From: CAZGAQ01 sp964523405
GTDB taxonomy: Bacteria > Planctomycetota > Phycisphaerae > UBA1845 > Fen-1342
NCBI GenBank assembly: GCA_964523405.1
Contig: CAZGAQ010000030.1
Coordinates: 1-64,000, forward strand
Direction of reading: 5' to 3'
Length of the DNA stretch: 64,000 nt
Made by a program: the position numbers and the translations under genes
In this document: positions 26,405-36,400 of the stretch, piece by piece
How the letters are laid out: every line of letters starts with the position of its first letter
Numbering within the stretch: position 1 is the stretch's first letter
Notes under the pieces: generated by a model
Database searches by the model: none
Told to the model about the DNA's origin: nothing
The model's input: only the letters and a program-made list of their open reading frames with translations

Positions 26405-27349
26405 TTACAGACCGAGCCAGGTGCGCAGCGGATCGGCGTATTGCCCCACGGCCAGCAGTGCCGGCCAGATCAGCGGTGCAAAGATGATGTAGGCGATGTG
26501 TGTGCCCGTCACAATGTCGTAGCCGATCGAGCCACGCGGTCGGCGCCAAAGCTGCAGCGCGCCGTACCACGCCGGTGCCGGTCCGCGCGGCGGCGGTGTG
26601 CGTCCCGTGTCCGCCGCGCGCACCGCACCGTAGGCGTAGCTCATCCGCCGCCAGACCGTGAAGAAACACGAGATGGACATCTGCCACAGCACGGCGGGCA
26701 TATGCCCGCAGATGCAGCCGATCAGCACGGCCGCAAAGCGTTCGCCGCGCAACCAGTAGCCGACCGAGCAGTCGGCGATCAGGTTCTCCGTGCGGGCTTT
26801 GACGTAGCTGATGAGGACGCCGCAGCAGAGCGAAAGGACCGCCAGCAACTGGTACGTGAGATTCGGCGGCGCAATCGTCGCGAAATGCAGGAAGCAGCCA
26901 AGATAGAGCGCCATATCGCTGAAGCGGTCGACGGACGAGTCCAGGACGCCCCCAGCACGCGTTCCCATCTTGCCCACGCGCGCTACCGCGCCGTCGAGCA
27001 TATCACACGCGCCGGCCAGAATCAGCAGCACCGCCGCCAGCGCCGGCCACCAGCCGACGGGTCCGGGATAAAAGTGGAAATACGGAACCTGCTGCGCTGC
27101 GCCGCGCGCCAGGCAGTACGCCGCGCCCACCGTGATCGCGAAGCCGATGAGCGTAATGTGGTTCGGTGTCAGCCCGCACGCGATCAAGCGCCGCGCCACG
27201 CGGTCGCGCGACCGCACGAACGCCCCGCCGATCCGCAGGCTGGCGCCGCTGTGCTCACCGGAGTCGCGCAGCGCCCGAAAGTCCTTCGAGCCCGCGGGCA
27301 GCGGCACGCCGTCGAGCTGCCCGTATTCGTCTGACTGCGGGGTCGGCAT
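26405..27349 (-). CDS. CDP-alcohol phosphatidyltransferase family protein
   Basis: A 314-residue integral membrane enzyme. The family signature D-x2-DG-x2-AR-x8-G-x3-D-x3-D is intact: DMLDGAVARVGKMGTRAGGVLDSSVDRFSD-like residues starting near 114 (the two-metal active site). Six or so membrane helices surround it. The family transfers a phosphatidyl group from CDP-diacylglycerol (or an ether analogue) to an alcohol such as glycerol phosphate or inositol phosphate. The N-terminal 40 residues are polar and extra compared with PgsA. The acceptor cannot be read from sequence. It lies 6 bases after the 618-residue membrane protein, so the two are likely co-transcribed. Confidence 0.88.
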   Translation of the reverse strand: MPTPQSDEYGQLDGVPLPAGSKDFRALRDSGEHSGASLRIGGAFVRSRDRVARRLIACGLTPNHITLIGFAITVGAAYCLARGAAQQVPYFHFYPGPVGWWPALAAVLLILAGACDMLDGAVARVGKMGTRAGGVLDSSVDRFSDMALYLGCFLHFATIAPPNLTYQLLAVLSLCCGVLISYVKARTENLIADCSVGYWLRGERFAAVLIGCICGHMPAVLWQMSISCFFTVWRRMSYAYGAVRAADTGRTPPPRGPAPAWYGALQLWRRPRGSIGYDIVTGTHIAYIIFAPLIWPALLAVGQYADPLRTWLGL

Positions 27350-27355
27350 GTCGCC

Positions 27356-29212
27356 CTACTGCTGCGCGGACTCGGCCGGGGGCGCGGGATTGTCCGCCGG
27401 CGGCGCCGTCGGTGCTGCGGCCGCCGCAACCGCGGCCGTGTCCTCGCCCTCCGGCTCCTCGTAATAGACCTCGTCGTAGTCGGTGGCATCCACGTCCCGC
27501 CGCAGCAGGAAGTACATTTGTGTGCTGCCGCTGAAGAAGAAGCAGAGCACAAAGGACATCACCAGCCCGACGACCAGGTAGACCCACAGGCGCAGGAAGA
27601 AGAGCGCGCCACCTTCCGACAGGTCGAGCGGACCATTGTGGAACGTACCCCAGAACGGGGCAGACGTCGCGGTGGGCAGCGCCCACAGCTCGCCCCACGC
27701 GGGCATCCGCCAGAGCGCCTCGAACTTACCCATGCCGACCAGTTCCGAGTTGCTGCCCAGCCAGCCCATGCCGGACTTCGTACACGTGTGGGCCAGCTTC
27801 AGGAGCAGCACGACGACGAGCCGCACCAGCACGAACGAGAATGCGCCGTAGACCAGCAGGACGAGCCCGTACAGGAAGACGTGCCAGATGCGGCTGCCCA
27901 CATAGCTGCATGCCCGGGACAGCGCGTCGAAACCATCCGACCCTTCCGCCGCGATCGTCGGCCACATCAGGTGGAACCCGAGCAGAACCGCCAGCAGGAC
28001 GAGCGCCATCACCAGGCCGCCGAGCAAGGCCAGCGGAAACGCAATCGCCGTGATGAACTCGAAATTCGGAATCGCGCCGACGACACCGCCGATCCAGGTC
28101 AGGGCCGCGATGCCCGCGAGCACCATCAGCGGCATCAGCGGGGCCAGCACGAAGCCGCTGAACTTGTCCTTCGCGAACGTCAGCGCCGCCCCCAGCGTGA
28201 TGCTCTCGTCGCGTGCCGCCTGCACGGCCGCGCTGCGGCAGATCGCCCCGCCGAAGAAGGCCAGCACCGCCAGCGACCACAGGGTGAAGAAGCCGAAGTA
28301 GCACGGCCGGAAGTGCACCAGCCACCACGAGCCGCGCAGCGCGCTCAGGATGCTGCCCGCCAGCGACGGCGCCGGCGCCAGCGCGTGGCCGGCGAAGCCC
28401 CAGTGGCCCGTACACACGCCGTGCACCGCGCCCGCGAAACACTGCATCTGAAAATGCAGCCACGCGCGGAACGGCCCCTGTGGGCTCGTGCGCTCGTAAC
28501 GCTGCAGCGCCACCTGCCGCGTCGTCGCGGCCTTCAGGGCATCCTGGTCCTGGTTGCGCTGCGTTGCCTCCAGTTTCGGATCGGCCCCCAGCAGGACGAG
28601 GATCGCCCCGCTGTAATCGGCCGCCGGCAGCGCGACCGACACGTCGGTGCTCAGCGCCACCAGGAGTTGGTCGGCGGCGGTGGTCAGGCCGGTCAGCCGT
28701 TCGCGGCGCTCCGCGGGTGGCAGGTTCGGTTCCTGCTCGAGGGCCTGGCGCCCGGCGTCATAGCGCGTGTGCACCAGCCGGCGCAGCGTGGCGAGGTGTT
28801 TGACCTGCTCCGGACCGAGGACCTGCGCGCGCACACTGCCCTTCTCCAGTCGCCGCGCCACCTCCTGCGGCGTGATCTTGATGCCGGCCTCGCTCAGGGC
28901 GACCATCGCGGCCACTTCGCGCTCGGCCTGCGCTTGCTTGCCCCACAGCGCGAAGTCGCTCGGAGACTGCGTGGCATAGATGGCGATCTCGCTGCGGAGC
29001 ACGTCGCGCTCGGCGCTCATGCGTACGCCGTACTGGCTACCCCACAACCAGTCCAGGCACCCTCCGCCGAGGTAGACGAGGACGACGGCTGCCAATCCCA
29101 GCACCAGCCGCTTGAAGTCCAGCGCCAAGCGCAGGGTCTTGAAGAGCCGCACGAAGGGAAAGGCCTGCGACCAGGCGATGCGGTTCAGCTCAACCCCATT
29201 GTCCGCGTTCAT
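27356..29212 (-). CDS. Large multi-spanning membrane protein, function unknown
   Basis: A 618-residue membrane protein I do not recognise. One membrane segment near residues 36-52 (LVLGLAAVVLVYLGGGC), then a roughly 180-residue polar helical domain with coiled-coil character (EREVAAMVALSEAGIKITPQEV, RRLEKGSVRAQVLGPEQV), then about five hydrophobic segments from residue 290 on, including LVMALVLLAVLLGFHLMW and LVVGLVMSFVLCFFFSG. It ends in a cytosolic acidic and Ala/Pro-rich tail (DEVYYEEPEGED, then APTAPPADNPAPP). ATG 29212 is chosen because residues before it in frame look non-coding. Directly precedes the CDP-alcohol phosphatidyltransferase, so a link with lipid synthesis is possible but unproven. 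Confidence 0.8.
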   Translation of the reverse strand: MNADNGVELNRIAWSQAFPFVRLFKTLRLALDFKRLVLGLAAVVLVYLGGGCLDWLWGSQYGVRMSAERDVLRSEIAIYATQSPSDFALWGKQAQAEREVAAMVALSEAGIKITPQEVARRLEKGSVRAQVLGPEQVKHLATLRRLVHTRYDAGRQALEQEPNLPPAERRERLTGLTTAADQLLVALSTDVSVALPAADYSGAILVLLGADPKLEATQRNQDQDALKAATTRQVALQRYERTSPQGPFRAWLHFQMQCFAGAVHGVCTGHWGFAGHALAPAPSLAGSILSALRGSWWLVHFRPCYFGFFTLWSLAVLAFFGGAICRSAAVQAARDESITLGAALTFAKDKFSGFVLAPLMPLMVLAGIAALTWIGGVVGAIPNFEFITAIAFPLALLGGLVMALVLLAVLLGFHLMWPTIAAEGSDGFDALSRACSYVGSRIWHVFLYGLVLLVYGAFSFVLVRLVVVLLLKLAHTCTKSGMGWLGSNSELVGMGKFEALWRMPAWGELWALPTATSAPFWGTFHNGPLDLSEGGALFFLRLWVYLVVGLVMSFVLCFFFSGSTQMYFLLRRDVDATDYDEVYYEEPEGEDTAAVAAAAAPTAPPADNPAPPAESAQQ

Positions 29213-29469
29213 GGCTGCCTCCACTCGTCTGTAAGGCCCGTTCCGGCACGTGCACCGACGGACCGGCCCTGCAACCCGACCGAACGCCCAGCCCAGCGAC
29301 GCGCGTCCGTGTCGGCCGGGCGTCATTATAGGAACACGCGGCCTCCCCACAAGCGCTACCTGCAATCACGACCCCCCGACCCGTTCGGTCGCGAACGCAC
29401 CGTCCGCGCGCCGCCTGACTCCCCGCGCGCAGCCTCGCCGTCCGGACACGAATTACTCCCCTCGTCCGC

Positions 29470-31023
29470 TCAGGAAGTAGCGTCGGCACCCCGCGGCCGA
29501 CGTTCGCGGCTCTCAGCGCCGCCCTCGCTCCGCCACGCGTGCATCCCGATCGCCCCACCGACGAGCGCCACGCTCAGCACAATCTGCCAGCCGATTCCCG
29601 GCCCGGCCCACCGCGCGAGGAGCCACGCCGCCACCACCGGCGCCACGCCTGCCACAAAAGCCCCATACGGCCAATGGCTCGCCCCCTCCGCCCGCACTCG
29701 CAACGCCAACAGCAGCGCCGCCAGGCCCGTCACCACCGCCGGCGACAACCAACTCACGCCGCTCGCCTCCAGCCAGCGACACGCCGCCACGCTGGCTGCG
29801 GTCAGCGCAAAGCAGGCCGCCGGCGCTGCTCCGTGGTCCCCCGGCGCACCCGGCTGCCCGCCGCCGCCCAGCCAGCGCGGATCGCGCACTAGCATCGACC
29901 ACAACGCCAGCAGAACCACCAGCGTGAACCCAATCACCCACGCCCCGCCCGGCGCCGGCCACGCTGTCGGCCACGCCGCCAGGACAACCGCGCCCGCCGT
30001 CGCGACGTAAGCCCAGCGCCGCGCCGCCGGAATCAGCCGCCCCGCCGTCGTCCACGGACGCCCGTCGGCCAGTTGCTGTTGCCAGAATCGTGCCAGCCAG
30101 AGCATGTACGCCCCCGCCAGGGCGATTCCCAGCAGCGGCGTCACCGGGTGCGCCGGCAGCCAGGCCACCGGGACCACCGCGGTCGTCTCGGCTGTGAGCG
30201 CCAAACCGACCTCCCCCACGGCGTTGGAGCGCCACAGATGCCCGACGCTCAGAACAGCCAGTGCCGCCAGCGCCAGCGCGATCGGCGTCGGCCACGCACT
30301 GGCATACGAAACGCCCAGCGCGCCGACGGTACAGCTCACCACGATGACGGCCGTATAGGCGCGCCGGTAGCGCGGACGGGGTTCCAGCAGACACGCCGGG
30401 GCGGTCTCCCCAAGCGCAGCGCGTGTGCGCCAATGGGCGAGAACCGTGCCCACGACTACGCCCAACGCGGCGGCGGCCGCCATGAACAGCGCCGCAGGCC
30501 CCCACCCCGAGCGAACCGGCCCGACGCAGTCCGGCAAGACGATGCCAGTCAACCCCACCGCTGGCGCCGCAAGCAGCGCCAGGCGCGCCAGCGCCCCGCG
30601 CCGCCGCAGGTAATGTGCCAGGGCGACCAGCGTCACCAGCGCCAGCACGATGGCCCGCGCATTCGCATCCGGACGACCCCCCCACCACCACAGGGCTGGC
30701 CAAGCCAGCAACGCGGCGAAGATGCTGGCGTGGTCGGCGACGCTGCGGCGGGCCCGCCGTGCCGCGTGAGCCGTGCCCGTCTCCGGACCGGCCGGAGACC
30801 GCTCCACCCAGCCTGCCGCCAGCCGCCACAGGACTGCCAGCGCAATGAGCGCGGCGCTGAGCTGTAGGCCCCGCGCCGCCGACCCGACGGCCGCCTGCAG
30901 CAACAGTCCGCTTAGCCCGGCCACGAACAGGCCCGCGCAGGCCCCCGGCGGCAGACGACGTCGTCCGGCGACGGCGACGCCCGTCGCAAGCGCGGGCACC
31001 AGCCAGGGCAGCCAGATGGTCAC
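29470..31023 (-). CDS. Multi-spanning membrane protein, function unknown
   Basis: About 517 residues with roughly 14 hydrophobic segments joined by short Arg-rich loops, for example WLPWLVPALATGVAVAG, LQLSAALIALAVLWRLAAG, AAALGVVVGTVLAHW and VVTGLAALLLALRV. No recognised motif. The start is a GTG: 31023 (VTIWLPWLVPA) or 31029; the Shine-Dalgarno is weak and the reading frame stays open upstream as Arg/Ser-rich non-coding-like sequence. A second open frame on the same strand here is Gly/Arg-rich with no membrane pattern and is taken as a shadow. Confidence 0.68.
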   Translation of the reverse strand: MTIWLPWLVPALATGVAVAGRRRLPPGACAGLFVAGLSGLLLQAAVGSAARGLQLSAALIALAVLWRLAAGWVERSPAGPETGTAHAARRARRSVADHASIFAALLAWPALWWWGGRPDANARAIVLALVTLVALAHYLRRRGALARLALLAAPAVGLTGIVLPDCVGPVRSGWGPAALFMAAAAALGVVVGTVLAHWRTRAALGETAPACLLEPRPRYRRAYTAVIVVSCTVGALGVSYASAWPTPIALALAALAVLSVGHLWRSNAVGEVGLALTAETTAVVPVAWLPAHPVTPLLGIALAGAYMLWLARFWQQQLADGRPWTTAGRLIPAARRWAYVATAGAVVLAAWPTAWPAPGGAWVIGFTLVVLLALWSMLVRDPRWLGGGGQPGAPGDHGAAPAACFALTAASVAACRWLEASGVSWLSPAVVTGLAALLLALRVRAEGASHWPYGAFVAGVAPVVAAWLLARWAGPGIGWQIVLSVALVGGAIGMHAWRSEGGAESRERRPRGADATS

Positions 31024-31204
31024 GGGCACTCTCGCAAGCGCGCCACGGGGAACTCCACCGCACCGCCCGGCTGGCAGACGGTTCCACGCGGCGGGGTGCC
31101 CAAGCACGCGGCGGCATGGTATAAACGAAAGCCGCCGCTGCGGCGAGTGAGCGCGACGTGGATCGCCGCGCGATGGGCACGGCCGCTGACCGCAGGAACT
31201 GCGA

Positions 31205-31774
31205 GTGTCCCCTGCATCTGCCGACAATGAGGCCTTCCGCCGGTTTCTCCGGCGCGTCTGGCGCGACGACGTCGGGCCCCTGCTGCGCGACCACCGCGAG
31301 GCCCAGCGCCGCAAGTCCGCCCGGGTCGCGGGCAAGGCCGCGGCCGCCGCCGGCCTGCTGTTTGATGGCGTGTTCGGGCTCAAGGGCAAACCGTTTACGC
31401 GGTTCATGACGGTGGTCGGATCGAGCTTCGGCGCGCTGCTGCCAGACGTGTGGGACTGGGAGTGGCTGCGAGATTCCGCCGACGATGACGAACGTGAATT
31501 CGTGACCGCCCGCGTCCAGCAGCAGGCGGCGCGGCTGCCCGAGGATCAGGCTCTGGAGCTATTCGAGTTGTCCCCCACCGCGACACGCGACGACCTCAAG
31601 CAGGCTTGGCGCGCCGTGCTGCAGCGGTGGCACCCGGACAAGGCCCGTACCGACGCCGCCCGCGCGGAGTACCACCTGCGCTTTCTCGCGTACAAGGCGG
31701 CGTACGAGCACCTGTGCGCGGCGTATGACGAGCAGCGTCTGCCGCGGGCGGCCGCGCCCCACGGCAATCCTTGA
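31205..31774 (+). CDS. J-domain (DnaJ-like) protein with hydrophobic N-terminal part
   Basis: A 189-residue protein starting at GTG 31205. The C-terminal third is a J-domain: LFELSPTATRDDLKQAWRAVLQRWHPDKA with the HPD tripeptide that stimulates Hsp70 ATPase, then helix III/IV residues LRFLAYKAAYEHLCAAY. The N-terminal part has Ala-rich and hydrophobic stretches (AAAAAGLLFDGVFGL, FMTVVGSSFGALLPDVW) that could touch the membrane. No Gly/Phe or zinc-finger region, so it is a type III J-protein. It would recruit DnaK to an unknown client. Convergent with the next gene, 23 bases apart. Confidence 0.85.
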   Translation: MSPASADNEAFRRFLRRVWRDDVGPLLRDHREAQRRKSARVAGKAAAAAGLLFDGVFGLKGKPFTRFMTVVGSSFGALLPDVWDWEWLRDSADDDEREFVTARVQQQAARLPEDQALELFELSPTATRDDLKQAWRAVLQRWHPDKARTDAARAEYHLRFLAYKAAYEHLCAAYDEQRLPRAAAPHGNP

Positions 31775-31797
31775 CCGGAATCACCCCCCTCCCCGCC

Positions 31798-32991
31798 CTA
31801 GTCGCCGCTGACTTCCACCGCCAGCACGGTCACATCGTCAGCCGGATGGAGCGAGCCCTGCTGGCAGTCCAGATGGTCCTCCACGGCGCGGACGAAATCG
31901 CCAGCCGGGCGGCTGATCCACTCCTTGAGACTGGGCGTGAAGGTCGTGTCGTCGCCGGCCTCCTCACGGTGGGCGATGAAGACATCCTCGACCCCGTCGG
32001 TGTAGAGCACGATCTTCTCGCCCGGACACAACAGGACACGCGTTTCTTCGAATTCGCCGGGGATGTCCGCCAGGCCAAGCAGGCTGCCCTCGGACCGGAT
32101 TTCCTGCAACTGGCCATGGGCGTCCACGTGCAGGGCATAGGGGTGTCCCGCCCGGGCCACGGTCAGCTCACGCTGCGTCAGATCGATGATCCCGTACGCC
32201 GCCGTCACGAACTGGCAATTCGGCAACTTCTGCCGCACCAGGCAGTCGTGCAGGTTGGTCAGCGCTTCGCCCGGCGTGAGAATGGTGTACGAACTCCCGG
32301 CCACGCGTTTGGCCACCAGGGCCTGCCGCAGGAACATCGTCAACAGGCCCGCCGCGACGCCATGCCCCATCGCATCCGCAACGAACATGCCGATGTGCGT
32401 CTCGTCGATGCGGAACGCGTCGTACATGTCACCGCTGACCCAGCTCGCCGGGCGATAGACGGCGTGGAAGCGATACGGCGGCACGTTGAGCAGGGTGCGC
32501 GGCAGGAAATCGCGTTGCAGTCGCCCCGCCAGCCGCATCTCCTGGTCGATTTCGTTGAAGTAGTGATTGAGTTGCGTCCCCAGCCGCTGCATGTGCTCCA
32601 GCTCGCGCTCGAAGCCATGAATGAGCGGAGCGTAGCGGGCCAGGGTCCCCACCTTGCCGACGATCTCGTCCAGGCTGACGTCCGGCGCCAGCCATTCCAC
32701 AAGGGGTCCGCCCTCATGCCGCAGACCGTCCGGGCCACCCCAGACGAGCGTGGCCACGTGGTCGGCCACCAGCCGGCGCAGTAGGGTGACTAAGTCCTCG
32801 CACCACGGGTCGGCCAGCGCGGGCTCGAGCACGACGACCGCGAGATTCCCGCCCAGCGGGCGCGCCGCCTGCGCACCGTCCTGAAACGCCGCCGCCATCG
32901 GAGAGTAACCGCGCTGGCGCAGGCGCCGCGTGAGTTCAGCCGCCCGCTCGGGAGCGGCATCAAAGAGCAGAATAGGGGGCGCTGCCGGCAA
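31798..32991 (-). CDS. SpoIIE/PP2C-type serine phosphatase with pseudo-receiver domain
   Basis: About 397 residues. The N-terminal 120 resemble a response-regulator receiver (PILLFDAAPERAAELTRRLRQRGY, GNLAVVVLEP), but Glu56 stands where the phospho-acceptor Asp should be. A helical linker follows, and then a SpoIIE-type phosphatase: WVSGDMYDAF with Asp188, MFVADAMGHGVAAGLL, LYTDGVEDVF and ADDVTVLAVEV. Such proteins dephosphorylate anti-sigma-factor antagonists in partner-switching pathways. The start is uncertain: TTG 32991 (LPAAPPILLF) with GGAG upstream fits the domain boundary, and no ATG is available near it. No partner anti-sigma factor lies in the window. Confidence 0.85.
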   Translation of the reverse strand: MPAAPPILLFDAAPERAAELTRRLRQRGYSPMAAAFQDGAQAARPLGGNLAVVVLEPALADPWCEDLVTLLRRLVADHVATLVWGGPDGLRHEGGPLVEWLAPDVSLDEIVGKVGTLARYAPLIHGFERELEHMQRLGTQLNHYFNEIDQEMRLAGRLQRDFLPRTLLNVPPYRFHAVYRPASWVSGDMYDAFRIDETHIGMFVADAMGHGVAAGLLTMFLRQALVAKRVAGSSYTILTPGEALTNLHDCLVRQKLPNCQFVTAAYGIIDLTQRELTVARAGHPYALHVDAHGQLQEIRSEGSLLGLADIPGEFEETRVLLCPGEKIVLYTDGVEDVFIAHREEAGDDTTFTPSLKEWISRPAGDFVRAVEDHLDCQQGSLHPADDVTVLAVEVSGD

Positions 32992-33411
32992 GCTGCTCGG
33001 TCTCCGCGTCTGGAATCCTCGCAAGCCCGGCGCACACCCACCACGCCCGCGACTTGCGTAACCCGCAAGTGAGGATTCGACCGGAACCGGGGGCGGCTTA
33101 ACCAGTATGCCGGCGCGCCCGCGGCCGACTTGGCTTTCCGCGCGGACAGCACACCGCAGCCCCGGGCAGAGCCATAGGTGTGCACTCGTGCGCGCGCACG
33201 TCGTCCGCCCGCGACCCTCACCCGAACCCCGCGGCCGCGCGCCGACACGGAAATTCCCTTGACGAGAGCGTATCGTAAGCGTTTTTATACCTGCCTGGGT
33301 AACGACGCGGGCACCTGGGGACTGGCCGACTGAGACGGACCCCCCACCAAACCTGCGTGACGGGCAGCGCGGACTGCGCACGACGAGTGTCCTCATAACG
33401 AGTGGCAGCGG
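32992..33411. other. Divergent intergenic region with promoter elements
   Basis: About 420 bases between the phosphatase gene and the reductase operon; no gene seen. GC-rich with a lower-GC patch around 33250-33300 that holds a promoter-like sequence. Confidence 0.5.
33259..33289 (+). promoter_or_regulatory. Candidate promoter of the ether-lipid gene cluster
   Basis: TTGACG at 33259-33264 and TTTATA at 33284-33289 (19-base spacer; TTATAC one base on is an alternative). It gives a leader of about 115 bases before the first gene. Confidence 0.45.
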
Positions 33412-36400
33412 ATGGGAACGTACATCGGGCTCGACATCGGAGCGGTCAGCATCAAGACCGCGGTCATCTGTGCGCCCGAGGCGGCCACGGCGTTTCAGAA
33501 TTGCAACACCACTCCGATCCTCCGGTCCATTGCCATGCCACCGGAGTGCGAGCAGGCCGTGATGATCGGACCTGCGCGGCGAACGCGCGGTCGCCCGGCC
33601 GACGTAGCGCGCGCCGTGTTGCGCGAGCTCCTGGATCAACTCGGGGCCGAGCACGTCTCCGGTCTCGCCCTGACCGGCTCGGGCGGCGGGCTGGTGGCCG
33701 CGACGCTCGGGGTCCCCGTGTGCAACGAGTTTCAGGCGGCGGTTCGGGCCATCAACCTGCTGCATCCTGGCGTCCGGACGGTCTTCGAGATCGGCGGCGA
33801 GGGCAGCCGGTACATTCGCCTGGAGCCCGACCCCGGCAGCGGGCAACTTGGCATTCTGGACTACAGCACCAACGGCGACTGCGCCGCAGGCACCGGGGCC
33901 TTCCTCGACCAGCAGGCCGGCCGGCTGAAGTTCGCGGTCGAGGACATCGGGCGCATCGTGGACGAGGCCGAACGGGCCGCGCAGATCGCCGGCCGCTGCA
34001 GCGTCTTCGCCAAGAGCGACATGATCCACGCGCAGCAAAAGGGCTTCACCCCACCCGAAGTGCTGCGCGGCTTGTGCAACGCCGTCGCCACGAACTACCG
34101 GTCGGCCGTTGTCCGCGGCCGCACGCCGCAGCCCCCGATCGCGTTCCTCGGAGGCGTATCCGCAAACTCCGCCGTGGTCCGCGCGCTGCGGGAGACGTTC
34201 GAGCTTGAGGACGGACAGCTCTTCGTTCCGGAGGCGGCCGAATCTTTGCCGGCGGTCGGGGCGGCACTGAGCGCGGCCGGTCAGACGGCGGAGCAGGTAC
34301 ACGCACTGCGCCGTCGACTGGGCGCACTGAGCGCGCCGGTTGAAAACGACGGCGACGCGTTCCCGCGCTCGAAGCCGCTGACGCTCGAGCGCGTCCGCCT
34401 GCTGCGCGACCAGGTGAAGCCCTATCTGTTCCCCACCGGCAAGACACCGGTCGACGCGTACCTTGGCCTGGACATCGGCTCGGTCGGCACGAAGCTGGTC
34501 CTGATCGACGCGCGTGGCGACGTGATTCACTCCATCTTCACGCGCACCGAGGGGCGGCCCATCGAGGTCGTCACGCGCTGCCTGCGCGAGATGGAGGAGG
34601 CAGTGGGCTGGGGCGTGCGCATCCGCGCGGTGGGCACGACCGGCAGTGGGCGCGAGCTGATCGGCGAGCTGGTCGGCGCGGACGCCATTACCGATGAGAT
34701 CACCTGTCACAAGACCGGCGCGTCGTTTGTCGGTGATCGCCTGCTCGGCCGCCGGCCCGACACGATCTTCGAAATCGGCGGGCAGGACAGCAAGTACATC
34801 AGCCTGCAGGACGAATACCGCGAGGGCGCCCGCGGCGAGGTCACCGACACCATCGTCGTCGACTTCACGATGAACGAGGCCTGCGCGGCCGGCACCGGCA
34901 GCTTCCTCGAGGAGCGGGCCGAAGAGCTCGGCGTCTCCATCAAGGACGAGTTCGCCGAACTGGCCCTCCGCTCGCAGGCCCCCATCAAGCTCGGCGAGCG
35001 CTGCACGGTCTTCATGGAGCGCGACGTCAACACCTGCATGCAACGCGGCGCTGCCCGCGAAGACGTCATCGCCGGCCTCGCCTATTCCGTCGCGTACAAC
35101 TACATCAACCGCGTCGTGCGCGGCCGGCGCATCGGCGACACGATCTTCTTTCAGGGCGGCACCGCGTACAACGATGCCGTCGCGGCCGCATTCAGCCTGA
35201 TCTGCAATAAGGAGATCATCGTCCCGCCGCACAACGCCGTGCTCGGCGCGATCGGCGCGGCCCTGGTCGCCAAAGAAAAGGTGGCGGCCACCGGTGCCAG
35301 CACGCGCTTCCGCGGCTACGACCTGACGGAGGTCGACTATCGGCTGCGCGAGTTCACCTGTAAGGGCTGCGGCAATCTGTGCTCCATTCAGGAATTCAAC
35401 GTCGAGGGCGAAAAGACCTTCTGGGGTGACAAGTGCTCCGACCGCTATCGCAAGCAGGTCAAGAGCAACCGCAAGCCCGTCATCCCGGACCTCGTCGCCC
35501 TGCGGTACGAGCTGCTCAGTGCGGATGACCAGGGCGATCCGCCCGGCGCGAATGTCGTGGTCGGCCTGCCGCTGGCCATGTACACCTGGGACCTGCTCCC
35601 CTTGTGGCGGCGTTTCTTCCGCGACTGCGGCTTCAAGGTCGTCGTCTCCAGCGAGACCAACCGGACCACGGTCCACGCCGGCCTCGAGCACGTCGTGTCC
35701 GAGCCCTGCTTCCCGATCATCGTCGCGCACGGCCACGTGGCGCAGCTCGTCGAGCAGAAGGTCGACTTCATCTGGCTGCCCAACATCCTCACGGCCGCCG
35801 AACGCTACCCCGCCGTGGAAAGCTACGTCTGCCCCTGGGGCTCAACGTTGCCCTTCGTCATCCGCCAGGCGCCCGCCTTCCGCGCCTGGAGCGGCCGCAT
35901 CCTGTGTCCCACGCTTTCGCTGCAGCGCGGCCCCGATGATTTGCGGGAGAAGCTGCTCGCGGTCGCCAAGGACCTCGGGGTGAAGAAGAAGGTCGCCGTG
36001 GCCGCGTTCGGCGCCGGCCTGGCAGCCCAGGAGCGCTTCCGCGCAGCCTACGCCGAAGCCGGCCGCGCTGCGCTCGAGACGCTCACCACCACCGGCGAAC
36101 CCGGTATGGTGCTCGTCGGCCGGCCGTACAACCTCCACGACGCCGGCGTCAGCCTCGCGACCGCCCGCAAGCTGCGCGAGCTCTACGGCGTCAACATCCT
36201 GCCGGTCGACGCCCTGCCGCTGGCGGACCTCGACGTCCGCGACGTGAACGACAACATGTACTGGGCCTATGGACAGAAGATCCTCGCGGCCGCGAAGCTC
36301 GTTGGGCAGCATCCGAACCTGCACATCATCTACATCACGAATTTCAAGTGCGGTCCGGATTCGTTCCTGAAGGGCTACATCCGCCCCGCGTCGGGCAAGC

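Noticed and set aside
29513..31294. Gly-rich alternative frame over the 517-residue membrane protein
   Set aside because: It lacks membrane or domain pattern, while the chosen frame has about 14 regular hydrophobic segments.
32992..35736. Very long minus-strand open frame continuing upstream of the SpoIIE phosphatase, opposite the activase gene
   Set aside because: It is antisense to a gene with clear activase motifs, and the protein is Arg/Ala/Asp-rich without domains. Only the part up to about 32991 shows a real domain.
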